The notes beneath the pieces are model-generated. The model did no database searches. It worked only from the letters and a program-made list of their open reading frames with translations, and was not told where the DNA came from. Shown in pieces: positions 9,783 to 17,337 of a stretch of DNA of 64,000 nucleotides. Source of the DNA: Magnetococcales bacterium (GTDB taxonomy: Bacteria > Pseudomonadota > Magnetococcia > Magnetococcales > Magnetaquicoccaceae); the NCBI GenBank assembly GCA_015231755.1, contig JADGAZ010000011.1:1-64000 (forward strand). Reading direction: 5' to 3'. Numbering within the stretch: the first letter of the stretch is position 1; every line of letters starts with the position of its first letter. The position numbers and the translations under genes are program-made.

Positions 9783-9833
9783 GTGTTCCCGACTCTTGGT
9801 GTCTGGAGGCTTTTGAGGCACCAGGAGTCGGGA
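9783..9833. terminator. Long inverted repeat downstream of kup
   Basis: Two 19-base arms (9783-9801 and 9815-9833, left arm starting GTTCCCGACTC) pair with two G-T wobble positions and leave a 13-base loop. It lies 45 bases after the kup stop and upstream of the kdp operon. It may end kup transcription or insulate the two units. There is no clear T-run, so the terminator call is moderate. Confidence 0.45.
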
Positions 9834-9877
9834 ACGAAACCCAATCATCGATTGTCGGGATCAGAGCGGATGGCGTG

Positions 9878-11785
9878 TCACTCCTGCTGGCCCAGAACGA
9901 TCCGTGTGCCCAGGTCCACCACCCGTGCGGATGGCAACTTGAAAAAGTGTGTGGCACTTTCCGCGTTGCGATACAGACCCAGGAACAATTTCAAACGCCA
10001 ATGGGCCATGCCGGGATTGCTGCCGGCGACGAAATTGGCTTTCCCCAGGAAAAAGTAGGTATCTTCCATGGCCACCTGTTCCGCGCCGGGCAGGTGACAG
10101 CCGAGCAGGGTTTTGGGCACATCGGCGGTTTCCATGTAGCCGTGAGAGATGCGGACGCGGTAATAGTCGTGGAGCAAAGTACTCACATGGATCCGTTCAG
10201 ACTCGGGCACATAGGGGATCGCTTCCGTCTGGATGCTCAAGAAGATGACCTTTTCATGCAATGTCATGGTGTGCTTCAACAGTTCCACCAGGGCCGGGGG
10301 GGCCAGATCGAAATTCTGGGTCATGAAGACAGCGGTTCCAGGCACGCGATGAATGGTGTCCGCCGTGAGTTGCCGCAGGAACGGTTCCAGAGGGATTTCC
10401 CCCTTGCGTACCGCATGGCTCACCAGATCCTGTCCCTTGCGCCATGTGGACATCAAAAAGAAAATCAGCGCCCCCATGATCACCGGGAACCAACCCCCAT
10501 CCATGAATTTGAGGGCATTGGCACCGAAGAAACCCAGATCCACCGTCAGGAAGATCACAAGCAGTGGCACGGACAGAAACAGACTCCAGGAAAAGAGATG
10601 CCGTAATACGATGCCGAAGGCCAATACGGTCACCGCGATCATGGTGCCGGTCACCGCGATGCCGTAGGCCGCCGCCAGATTGGTGGAACTTTTGAATCCC
10701 AATACCAAAACCACCACCGCCAGCAACAACACCCAGTTGGTCAGCGGCACATAGATCTGTCCAAATTCCGAAGAAGAGGTGTGGATCACCCGTAAACGGG
10801 GCAGGTATCCCAACTGCATGGCCTGACGGGTGGCGGAAAAGGCTCCGGAGATCACCGCCTGCGAGGCGATAATGGTCGCGGAAGTGGCCAAGGCGACCAT
10901 GGGCAACATGCCCCATTCCGGTACGCTCAAATAAAATGGATTTCTCACGGTGGTCGGATCACCCAGAATCAACGCACCCTGTCCCAGATAGTTCAACATC
11001 AGGGCGGGAAACACAAAAGTTCCCCAGGACCAGTTGATTGACTTTCTGCCGAAATGGCCCATGTCCGCATACAAGGCCTCGGCTCCTGTGACAGCCAGGA
11101 AGACTGATCCCAATACCACGAAAGTTTTTCCTCCGCTCTCCCCGAACAGAAATCTTAAGCCATGGATCGGGTTCAAAGCCGCCAGAATTTCCGGATGAAG
11201 CAGGATCTCTTTCACACCCACTGTGGCGATCGCCAGAAACCACAGCATGCAGATGGGACCGAAGAGACGTCCAATGGTGGCGGTTCCTTTGTTCTGAAAG
11301 AAAAACAGCAGAAAGATCACCAAAAGCGTGATCGGAAGCACATAGGGCTGGAAAGCCGGTGTGATCACCTCCAACCCTTCCACCGCCGACAATACGGAAA
11401 TGGCTGGAGTGATCACACCATCCCCGAAAAAGAGCGAGACCCCGATCATGCCCACGATCATGATGATGCGTTGCATGCGGGCATTGCCCTGGGTGAAGGT
11501 GCGCGCCAAGGCCACCAGCACCAGATTGCCACCTTCCCCTTGATGGTCGGCGCGCATGATGAAAAATTGATATTTCACGGTCAACACGATCAACAGCGTC
11601 CAGATGATCAGGGAAATGATGCCCAGAACATTGTCAGGGGTGGGCATGGCAGAGTGTTCCCCACCCAAGGCCTCCTTCACCGCATACAACGGGCTGGTAC
11701 CGATATCGCCGAAGACCACACCAATGGCCCCAATCATCAAGGTGAGCAGCGAACTGTGTTTCTTGTGTTGCATGGATTGACTCAT
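9878..11785 (-). CDS. kup: Kup-type low-affinity potassium transporter
   Basis: Inner-membrane K+/H+ symporter of 635 aa, near the family length of about 620-630. The N-terminal motif GAIGVVFGDIGTSPLYAVKEAL (residues about 17-38) is diagnostic for Kup/HAK. About twelve hydrophobic segments fill residues 15-460, followed by a soluble C-terminal region of about 170 aa. ATG 11785 is preferred over an upstream in-frame ATG at 11884 because GGAG precedes it and the conserved N-terminus follows at once. It sits head to tail with the kdp operon, pairing high- and low-affinity K+ uptake in one locus. Confidence 0.95.
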   Translation of the reverse strand: MSQSMQHKKHSSLLTLMIGAIGVVFGDIGTSPLYAVKEALGGEHSAMPTPDNVLGIISLIIWTLLIVLTVKYQFFIMRADHQGEGGNLVLVALARTFTQGNARMQRIIMIVGMIGVSLFFGDGVITPAISVLSAVEGLEVITPAFQPYVLPITLLVIFLLFFFQNKGTATIGRLFGPICMLWFLAIATVGVKEILLHPEILAALNPIHGLRFLFGESGGKTFVVLGSVFLAVTGAEALYADMGHFGRKSINWSWGTFVFPALMLNYLGQGALILGDPTTVRNPFYLSVPEWGMLPMVALATSATIIASQAVISGAFSATRQAMQLGYLPRLRVIHTSSSEFGQIYVPLTNWVLLLAVVVLVLGFKSSTNLAAAYGIAVTGTMIAVTVLAFGIVLRHLFSWSLFLSVPLLVIFLTVDLGFFGANALKFMDGGWFPVIMGALIFFLMSTWRKGQDLVSHAVRKGEIPLEPFLRQLTADTIHRVPGTAVFMTQNFDLAPPALVELLKHTMTLHEKVIFLSIQTEAIPYVPESERIHVSTLLHDYYRVRISHGYMETADVPKTLLGCHLPGAEQVAMEDTYFFLGKANFVAGSNPGMAHWRLKLFLGLYRNAESATHFFKLPSARVVDLGTRIVLGQQE

Positions 11786-11870
11786 AAACACTCCATTATA
11801 GGACGAATCCTGTTGCTGATCGAAAATGGGAATCGAGAAACATGAACCGGGAAATTCTAGAAAAGAAAAC

Positions 11871-11923
11871 ATCAAAATGGTCAATAAAATGGGTGGGGAG
11901 ATATTAAGAAAATATCAAAATGG
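11871..11923. promoter_or_regulatory. Two copies of the shared motif upstream of kup
   Basis: ATCAAAATGG occurs at 11871-11880 and again at 11914-11923, 43 bases apart, about four helical turns. The first copy continues as TCAATAAA, matching the kdp copy at 9698 over 18 bases with one mismatch. They lie within the 302-base AT-rich gap 11786-12087, in which I see no other gene; the rest of the gap shows only weak promoter-like hexamers. Confidence 0.4.
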
Positions 11924-12087
11924 GCTTATCAATGAGCGGTCTATTCTTGACAGGAGATATATTATTAAAGTAATGTTTTTGTATATAAAAGGTCATCACA
12001 CCCATTCAAGGGTGGTGATGGCGTCAACCTTGAGTCACCCGCCAGAACTCCTCTCGCGTCACGGACTCCGATGGTCGGTTCTGGGCG

Positions 12088-12609
12088 CTATCGAAGCGAT
12101 TGGAGCGGGTTCGATTTTTCACCGCTTTTCCAGGGGCAGGGGGTTGGATCGGTCATGCACCATTTGCGTAAGTGGTGTATGGCCAGAACCATCCGATCGT
12201 CACATACGCCACACACCGGTGCCGATACCTGTTCGGATGGATCCGAACGGGTGTGCAAAAATGGGCATAATGGATGCTCCAACGCAAAAAATTGGGCTTG
12301 ATTGGGATCTTTCATCCGTCCCAACCGCTCCGAGGCAATCCACAGGCGGTCAAATCCGGCAATGGTCATCCGTTTTTGCCACTCAGCTGTTGGATAGGGG
12401 GTTGCGGTCACGATCTCCGGGTTACAGCGGGCATATTCTTTGAGTGTTTCCAGAACCGCGAGCAGTTCATTGTTTTCTTGTTCCGGATCATCGCTGTACA
12501 GAATCACTTGTGAATCTGATCCGGCCCGGATGGCCAAGCGTAGCCGTTCGGTCAAACCGCTGGCCGGCTCAAGGATATTATTGCCGAATTCTTGCAAGAG
12601 GATGTCCAT
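12088..12609 (-). CDS. Hypothetical protein with C-terminal cysteine cluster
   Basis: A protein of 173 aa read from ATG 12609, preceded by AAAGG about ten bases upstream; the longer frame to 12681 has no convincing start. The N-terminal two thirds is acidic and probably helical (repeated Leu/Glu, EQENNELLAVLETLKEYARC). The C-terminal part has spaced Cys and His residues (HPLCPFLH, CGVCDD, HHLRKWC, PTPC) that could bind a metal, though no known zinc motif is evident. It is a single gene flanked by AT-rich gaps. No family is recognised. Confidence 0.6.
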   Translation of the reverse strand: MDILLQEFGNNILEPASGLTERLRLAIRAGSDSQVILYSDDPEQENNELLAVLETLKEYARCNPEIVTATPYPTAEWQKRMTIAGFDRLWIASERLGRMKDPNQAQFFALEHPLCPFLHTRSDPSEQVSAPVCGVCDDRMVLAIHHLRKWCMTDPTPCPWKSGEKSNPLQSLR

Positions 12610-12834
12610 TGTGAAATACCTTTGACAATAAAAGAGATTATTGATTTTTTTACAGTCAAATTTTAATATTTTTATTGTCAATTTGGCATCAAATCCGAGC
12701 CGTCTTGAGTCAATAATGTATCAAGATGGACGCAAACCATACCAACAGGGAACCTTCGATTGGTTGATAACAGGAATCAGAAACCCGCTACCGCCCCATT
12801 GGCTTTCGTGGTCTGGATTTGATATGCTTTGGTT

Positions 12835-13453
12835 ATGAGCGAGATCAGTCAGCCCCATGACCGCCTGTTCAAGGCGTTATTGTCCAGCCCGGATACGGCG
12901 GGTGCGCTGTTGCGGGAACGGTTGCCGCCGGAGGTGGCGGAACTTTTGGCTTCCGAGCGGAACTGTCCCGACACGCCCAATTGCGGGCCGGTTTGTTGGC
13001 CTTGAAGTATGGCACCCGTGATCCGCAATCCCAAATGGCGGCCCTGGATTGGATCGTTATTCCTCTCCAGGATGCCCCGGAACTGTTGGTGCCGGTGCTT
13101 CTTTACTTGTTGACGACATTCCAGAATTTGGATGAAGCGCAAGTGCGACAGGTGGTGCGTCGCATCAACCCCGAGGAGGAACATGTCATGATGTCACATT
13201 CGCGCAAGAGATCCTGGCCAGGAACAAGCCGGAATGGGTGGCAATAGGACGTCAAGAGGGGCGCCAGGAAGGGCGTCAGGAAGGGCGTCGGGAAGAAGCC
13301 GCTTCCATGCTTCTCAAGTTGATGCGACGCAAGTTTGGTCAAACACCAGACTGGGTGAACGAGAAAGTAGGGTCGGCCAGCCTGGAACGGCTCGAAATGT
13401 GGAGTGACAACTTCGTGTTTGCCAACTCTGTGGAAGAGGTGTTTGCGTCGTGA
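12835..13453 (+). pseudogene. Rpn/PD-(D/E)XK nuclease-family transposase, decayed
   Basis: Three pieces of one Rpn-type protein lie in order in different frames. The N-terminal part (12835-13005) has the typical HDRLFKALLSSPDTAGALLRE. After a deletion of the catalytic centre come RHAQLRAGLLALKYG and LLVPVLLYLLTTF (about 12963-13200). A frame change then leads to the C-terminal piece (about 13195-13453) with tandem GRQE repeats and a MLLKLMRRKFG stretch. The family are recombination-promoting nucleases related to transposases. The lost catalytic core and two frame breaks make it non-functional. Confidence 0.75.
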
Positions 13454-13619
13454 CGTGGACGCTCAGTGGAAGATCCGGTTTGGAACGTTTGTCCTGGCAT
13501 CTTGAAAGGGCGGTCGGGTGTCGGATGGTGAGGGGGTGGGGCATTAAGCAGGCCGCACAGCATCGCTTGACATTGGCTGGATGTCTTAAACAATCAACCA
13601 TAACAGAGCAAACATCCGC

Positions 13620-14318
13620 ATGATCAACCTTCGACCCGCCGAGGCGCGGGGTACAGCGAATCATGGTTGGCTCGATACCCGCCATACTTTCTCGTTTGCC
13701 GACTATTACGATCCAGCCCATATGGGGTTTCGTGCGCTTCGGGTGATCAATGAGGATATCATTTTGCCGTCAACCGGCTTTGATACCCATGGCCATCGGG
13801 ATATGGAGGTCATCTCCTATCCGGTTTCCGGAGCCCTTGCCCATCGGGATAGCACCGGGGCAACCTCCATCATCCGTGCCGGACAGGTTCAACGGATGAC
13901 CGCCGGCAGAGGCATCCGCCACAGCGAACATAACGCTTCTGACACCCAATCCGCCCATTTTCTGCAAATCTGGATTGTTCCGGATCGCAAAGGGCATGAT
14001 CCTGGGTATGAACAAAAGGATTTTCCCCGTGCGCAATTTTTGGGTCGTTGCGGACTGATTGCCTCACCCGATGGGGCGCAAGGTTCTTTGACGATTCATC
14101 AAGATGTCAGGCTGTATGGTCTTCTCCTGGAGAGTGGACAAGAGACGACCCATCTTCTCGCGCCACAGCGTCATGCCTGGGTGCAGGTCGTTTCTGGCAG
14201 GGTCAATCTGTTGGGATTGGAACTCAAGGCTGGAGATGGAGTGGCCATAAGCGAAGAGGCTGAACTGCATTTTTTTACCAGCACGGCCACAGAATTGCTG
14301 CTTTTTGATTTGGCGTAA
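13620..14318 (+). CDS. Pirin family protein (YhhW-like bicupin)
   Basis: A protein of 232 aa, the usual size of YhhW-type pirins. The N-terminal cupin holds the metal ligands H57 and H59 (HGHRDMEV) and H101 and E103 (RHSEHN), matching the positions in E. coli YhhW. The C-terminal half is the degenerate second cupin. Members bind an Fe-type metal; some show quercetin dioxygenase activity, while the cellular role is usually unknown. It is monocistronic, after the Rpn relic, in the cytoplasm. No strong ribosome site is visible before the ATG. Confidence 0.9.
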   Translation: MINLRPAEARGTANHGWLDTRHTFSFADYYDPAHMGFRALRVINEDIILPSTGFDTHGHRDMEVISYPVSGALAHRDSTGATSIIRAGQVQRMTAGRGIRHSEHNASDTQSAHFLQIWIVPDRKGHDPGYEQKDFPRAQFLGRCGLIASPDGAQGSLTIHQDVRLYGLLLESGQETTHLLAPQRHAWVQVVSGRVNLLGLELKAGDGVAISEEAELHFFTSTATELLLFDLA

Positions 14319-14556
14319 AACTGTGTTCCGGATCCATCCGGACCTGTTTCCGCTTGCGCTCCAATGGCCAGACGTTTCGCTTTGATCATGGAGGCGATGT
14401 GACGGTTGAATGGGTCGCGATTGAAGCGATCAATAAAATTATGTTTGCCAAAATTAAATTATAAATATTATAGTAGAGATTCATGGTTGTGATGTCATGA
14501 GGGCGTCCTGTTGAGCAATGATGTAGCCAACTCTTACACTGGCATATTAAAGTAAA

Positions 14557-16635
14557 ATGAAACCAATGTTGCGATATTTTGCTTTTCTTTTATTGGCTGT
14601 GCATTGTTTGTCGGCGAACGCTTCCGATCGGGATGATCCAATCAGGAATGTTCAGGATGGGGAATTGCCGGCCTTTCGCAACCTGATGTCGGTTTTGGAA
14701 GAGACAACGTCTCTTGCCACCAAAACCAGGATGAATGCAGACTTTGTTCCTGGCATGGTCACCGTCTTGTATGGAGAGGATATGGAGGCAAAAGGGGCTG
14801 TCAAGGTTCTTGATGCCTTGATGATGGTGCCGGGATTGCACGTGAGCTTTGAAAATCTGGTCATGCGTGGAGTCGAGAAATGGGGATCTGGCAAGATCAA
14901 ACTGTTGCTGAATGGTCATGCCGTCAATCATTCTGTCACCGCCAATCCTGCACCTCCGTTGAATATTCCGATTCAGGCTGTTGAGCGTATCGAGGTCGTC
15001 CGTGGACCAGGCAGCGCCGTCTATGGCGAAAACGCCTATCTCGGTGTGGTCAACATCATTACCCACTCGCAAGGCAAGGAGGTTTTTGCCAGCTATGGCG
15101 GTTATGCCACCTATGCCGGTGGGGGACATTATTCTCATACCGATCCGGAGAGCGGCCTGACCACCAACCTGAATGTGGCTGGTTTTTCATCGGTGGGGGA
15201 ACATGTGATCAGCGGAGAGGATATTCTTTATTCTCCCGCTTTCGGGCAGGCCGGCATCTCCTATGCGCCTGGGCCGGTCAGCAACAAGAATCGTCATCGT
15301 TTCAGTGCGTTGGATTTGCATTACAAACAGTGGTCCCTGGAAGCCCGATATCTGGCTTCCGCCACTACGGATGGTTTTGGCACCACCAGCGCGCTCCCTC
15401 CTCCTGGAGACCATTTGGCCTGGGAACAAGGGGAGTGGGGCGTCAATCTGCAAAGAGACGTGGACTGGCGCTCGGATTTGCATACCACGTTCAAGGTTGG
15501 TTGGTCTCAATATGCCATGGAGATGGATCATTTGACTTTTTTCCCACCCGGTTTCATCTCTTTGGACGCCAACGGAGGATTTGTTCCTCACCCGGATGGG
15601 GTGGTGGCCAGCAGTCTGGCGAAAGAGCATCGATTGGATTGGGGAGCGGAGACGATCTGGAACGGCTGGGAAAAACATCAGATTTTGATGGAGTTGAACC
15701 ACGCTTCCACCCGATTGGTGGATACCTGGAGCGAAGCCAATGTGGATCCGATCACTTTGGAACTCACACCCTGGCAACGGACCAGCCCGGACAAAAGCTG
15801 GATACTGAATGGCGCGCACCGGTCGGTCTCCAGTCTGATTCTTCAGGACCAGTACGCCGTTACCAAGCACCTGGACATCACTTCTGGAGTGCGTCTGGAC
15901 CATTATGATGATGTGGGTGATGACGTGTCACCCCGGCTTGCCCTGGTCTATCGGTTGACCGATCATCATATTTTCAAGGCTCAATATGGGCATGCTTTTC
16001 GTCCTCCAACCTTTTTTGAGATGTATTCAAAAAGCTTCGTGATCAATGGCAATCCAAATATGAGGCCTGAAACGATCAAGACCTACGAGATTGGATATAT
16101 TTATCGGGTGCCCGACATGGTGGGTCGCGTGACCTTGTTTCACTCCATGTTGCATAATCTGATTGTCGGTGACAATCTCACCGGGTTGTATCAGAATTCC
16201 ACAGGCGCCAGTATCAATGGGGTCGAGTTGGAAGTTGAATACGCTTTGACCAGTTCTCTCAAAGTGGATGGCTCGCTTTCGTTCATTTCCACCACCGATG
16301 AGGCGACAGGACAGGAAATTGAATCTGCGGTCAACTGGTTGGGACGTGCGGGCGTGCTTTGGCAACCTTTGACCGATTATACCCTGGCGGTTCGTTCTTT
16401 TTACGTCGGAGAGAGCAATCGCGTTCCTGGTGATCAGCGGGACAAACCGGATGGTTATACGACAATCAATGTGGTTGGAACCCGGAAGAATTTCTTGCAC
16501 AAGGATATGACAGTTCGCGCGTCCGTTCTCAATCTTTTTGATGCTGAGGTGATTGTTCCCGCCGTACCGGAAATTCCAAAAGATTATCCTCGTCCCGGGC
16601 GAACCTGGATGTTGACCATGAGTTACGGTTTTTGA
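14557..16635 (+). CDS. TonB-dependent outer-membrane receptor
   Basis: A protein of 692 aa with a signal peptide (about residues 1-22, cleavage near SANAS). The plug domain (about 45-170) contains the TonB-receptor signatures VLDALMMVPG, VERIEVVRGPGSAVYGENAYLGVVNIIT. A 22-strand-type barrel follows, ending with a TMSYGF tail with C-terminal Phe. The ligand cannot be told. An ETTSLATKTRMN segment just before the plug resembles receptors that are encoded next to YfiR-like proteins and sensor kinases, as here. The start has only a weak ribosome site. It is first in a three-gene unit with the genes at 16732 and 17338. Confidence 0.92.
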   Translation: MKPMLRYFAFLLLAVHCLSANASDRDDPIRNVQDGELPAFRNLMSVLEETTSLATKTRMNADFVPGMVTVLYGEDMEAKGAVKVLDALMMVPGLHVSFENLVMRGVEKWGSGKIKLLLNGHAVNHSVTANPAPPLNIPIQAVERIEVVRGPGSAVYGENAYLGVVNIITHSQGKEVFASYGGYATYAGGGHYSHTDPESGLTTNLNVAGFSSVGEHVISGEDILYSPAFGQAGISYAPGPVSNKNRHRFSALDLHYKQWSLEARYLASATTDGFGTTSALPPPGDHLAWEQGEWGVNLQRDVDWRSDLHTTFKVGWSQYAMEMDHLTFFPPGFISLDANGGFVPHPDGVVASSLAKEHRLDWGAETIWNGWEKHQILMELNHASTRLVDTWSEANVDPITLELTPWQRTSPDKSWILNGAHRSVSSLILQDQYAVTKHLDITSGVRLDHYDDVGDDVSPRLALVYRLTDHHIFKAQYGHAFRPPTFFEMYSKSFVINGNPNMRPETIKTYEIGYIYRVPDMVGRVTLFHSMLHNLIVGDNLTGLYQNSTGASINGVELEVEYALTSSLKVDGSLSFISTTDEATGQEIESAVNWLGRAGVLWQPLTDYTLAVRSFYVGESNRVPGDQRDKPDGYTTINVVGTRKNFLHKDMTVRASVLNLFDAEVIVPAVPEIPKDYPRPGRTWMLTMSYGF

Positions 16636-16712
16636 TCTTTATAATTGGATGGATCCTGACTCTAAAAATTAGTCGTGTTTTTTCAAGACTTATTTTTATG
16701 TTGAAGGAGCGC

Positions 16713-16739
16713 ATGGAAGTGACACTTATTCATGAATAA
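16713..16739 (+). CDS. Eight-codon leader ORF overlapping the YfiR-like gene
   Basis: ATG 16713 follows a strong GAAGGAGCGC site and opens an 8-codon frame (MEVTLIHE) whose TAA lies inside the first codons of the gene starting at 16732. The downstream gene has no good ribosome site of its own, so reinitiation after this mini-frame may supply its translation. This is inferred from the layout only. Confidence 0.35.
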   Translation: MEVTLIHE

Positions 16740-17301
16740 GCGATCCATAATTTATGAATTTTTTCTGCTCCTGATGCTGTGGTATGCATCGGAAGGACTT
16801 TGTTCTGATACGAATGGTCATAGATTGCAACTCGGTATCAAGATTTTTCCAGCTTTGGTTGGGGGGAATTTGGATCTGGCAAGTCAAACCAACAAGGATG
16901 GCACCTTGTTGCTGTTGATCGTCTATGGCGAGGACCGGGGAACTGGAGAAAATCTGGTACGCATGCTCAATACTTCGACCCGGGTGATCGATCATTATCC
17001 AATCCAGGTGGTGGTGTGTATGGTTTCTGAGTTCAGGCAGTTTGCCGACCGTCCCGTTGCCGGTATCTTTCTGGCTGAGTCCTTGAAGTCCGCTCCTATG
17101 GAAGAAATCATCGTATTTGGTATCGCCAAGAAATCGATCATTTTCTCGCCATTTGAAGGCGATGTGCAAAATGGGGTGATGGCGGGCATGGAGATCTCCA
17201 CCCAGGTCAAACCCGCCTTGAATCTGGTGACCCTGCGCAAATCCGGCATACGTTTGAACTCTCTGTTCATCAAGGTGGCCAAGATTTATGGAGAGAATTG
17301 A
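16732..17301 (+). CDS. YfiR-like (DUF4154) periplasmic protein
   Basis: A protein of 189 aa with a signal-type hydrophobic segment (about residues 6-24). The body fits the YfiR/DUF4154 fold: an early KIFPALVGG segment, a VVVC strand in the middle and the C-terminal LVTLRKSGIRLNSLFIKVAKIYG signature. In Pseudomonas YfiR is a periplasmic repressor of the cyclase YfiN; elsewhere the family is linked to TonB receptors and hybrid kinases. Here it lies between such a receptor and kinase, so it probably relays an envelope signal to the kinase. Its start overlaps an 8-codon leader frame. Confidence 0.7.
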   Translation: MNKRSIIYEFFLLLMLWYASEGLCSDTNGHRLQLGIKIFPALVGGNLDLASQTNKDGTLLLLIVYGEDRGTGENLVRMLNTSTRVIDHYPIQVVVCMVSEFRQFADRPVAGIFLAESLKSAPMEEIIVFGIAKKSIIFSPFEGDVQNGVMAGMEISTQVKPALNLVTLRKSGIRLNSLFIKVAKIYGEN

Positions 17302-17337
17302 TGGTTTGCGCCTTATCAAAGCACTCTTGAGATCGAA

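Noticed and set aside
11826-12443. A 205-aa frame on plus, upstream of the hypothetical gene
   Set aside because: It has no ribosome site, is rich in Arg, Ser and Pro, and its 3' half is antisense to the better-supported minus-strand gene 12088-12609.
13255-13300. Short repeats GRQEGRQEGRQE as possible CRISPR or minisatellite
   Set aside because: They encode the normal tandem GRQE motif of Rpn proteins and have no spacers.
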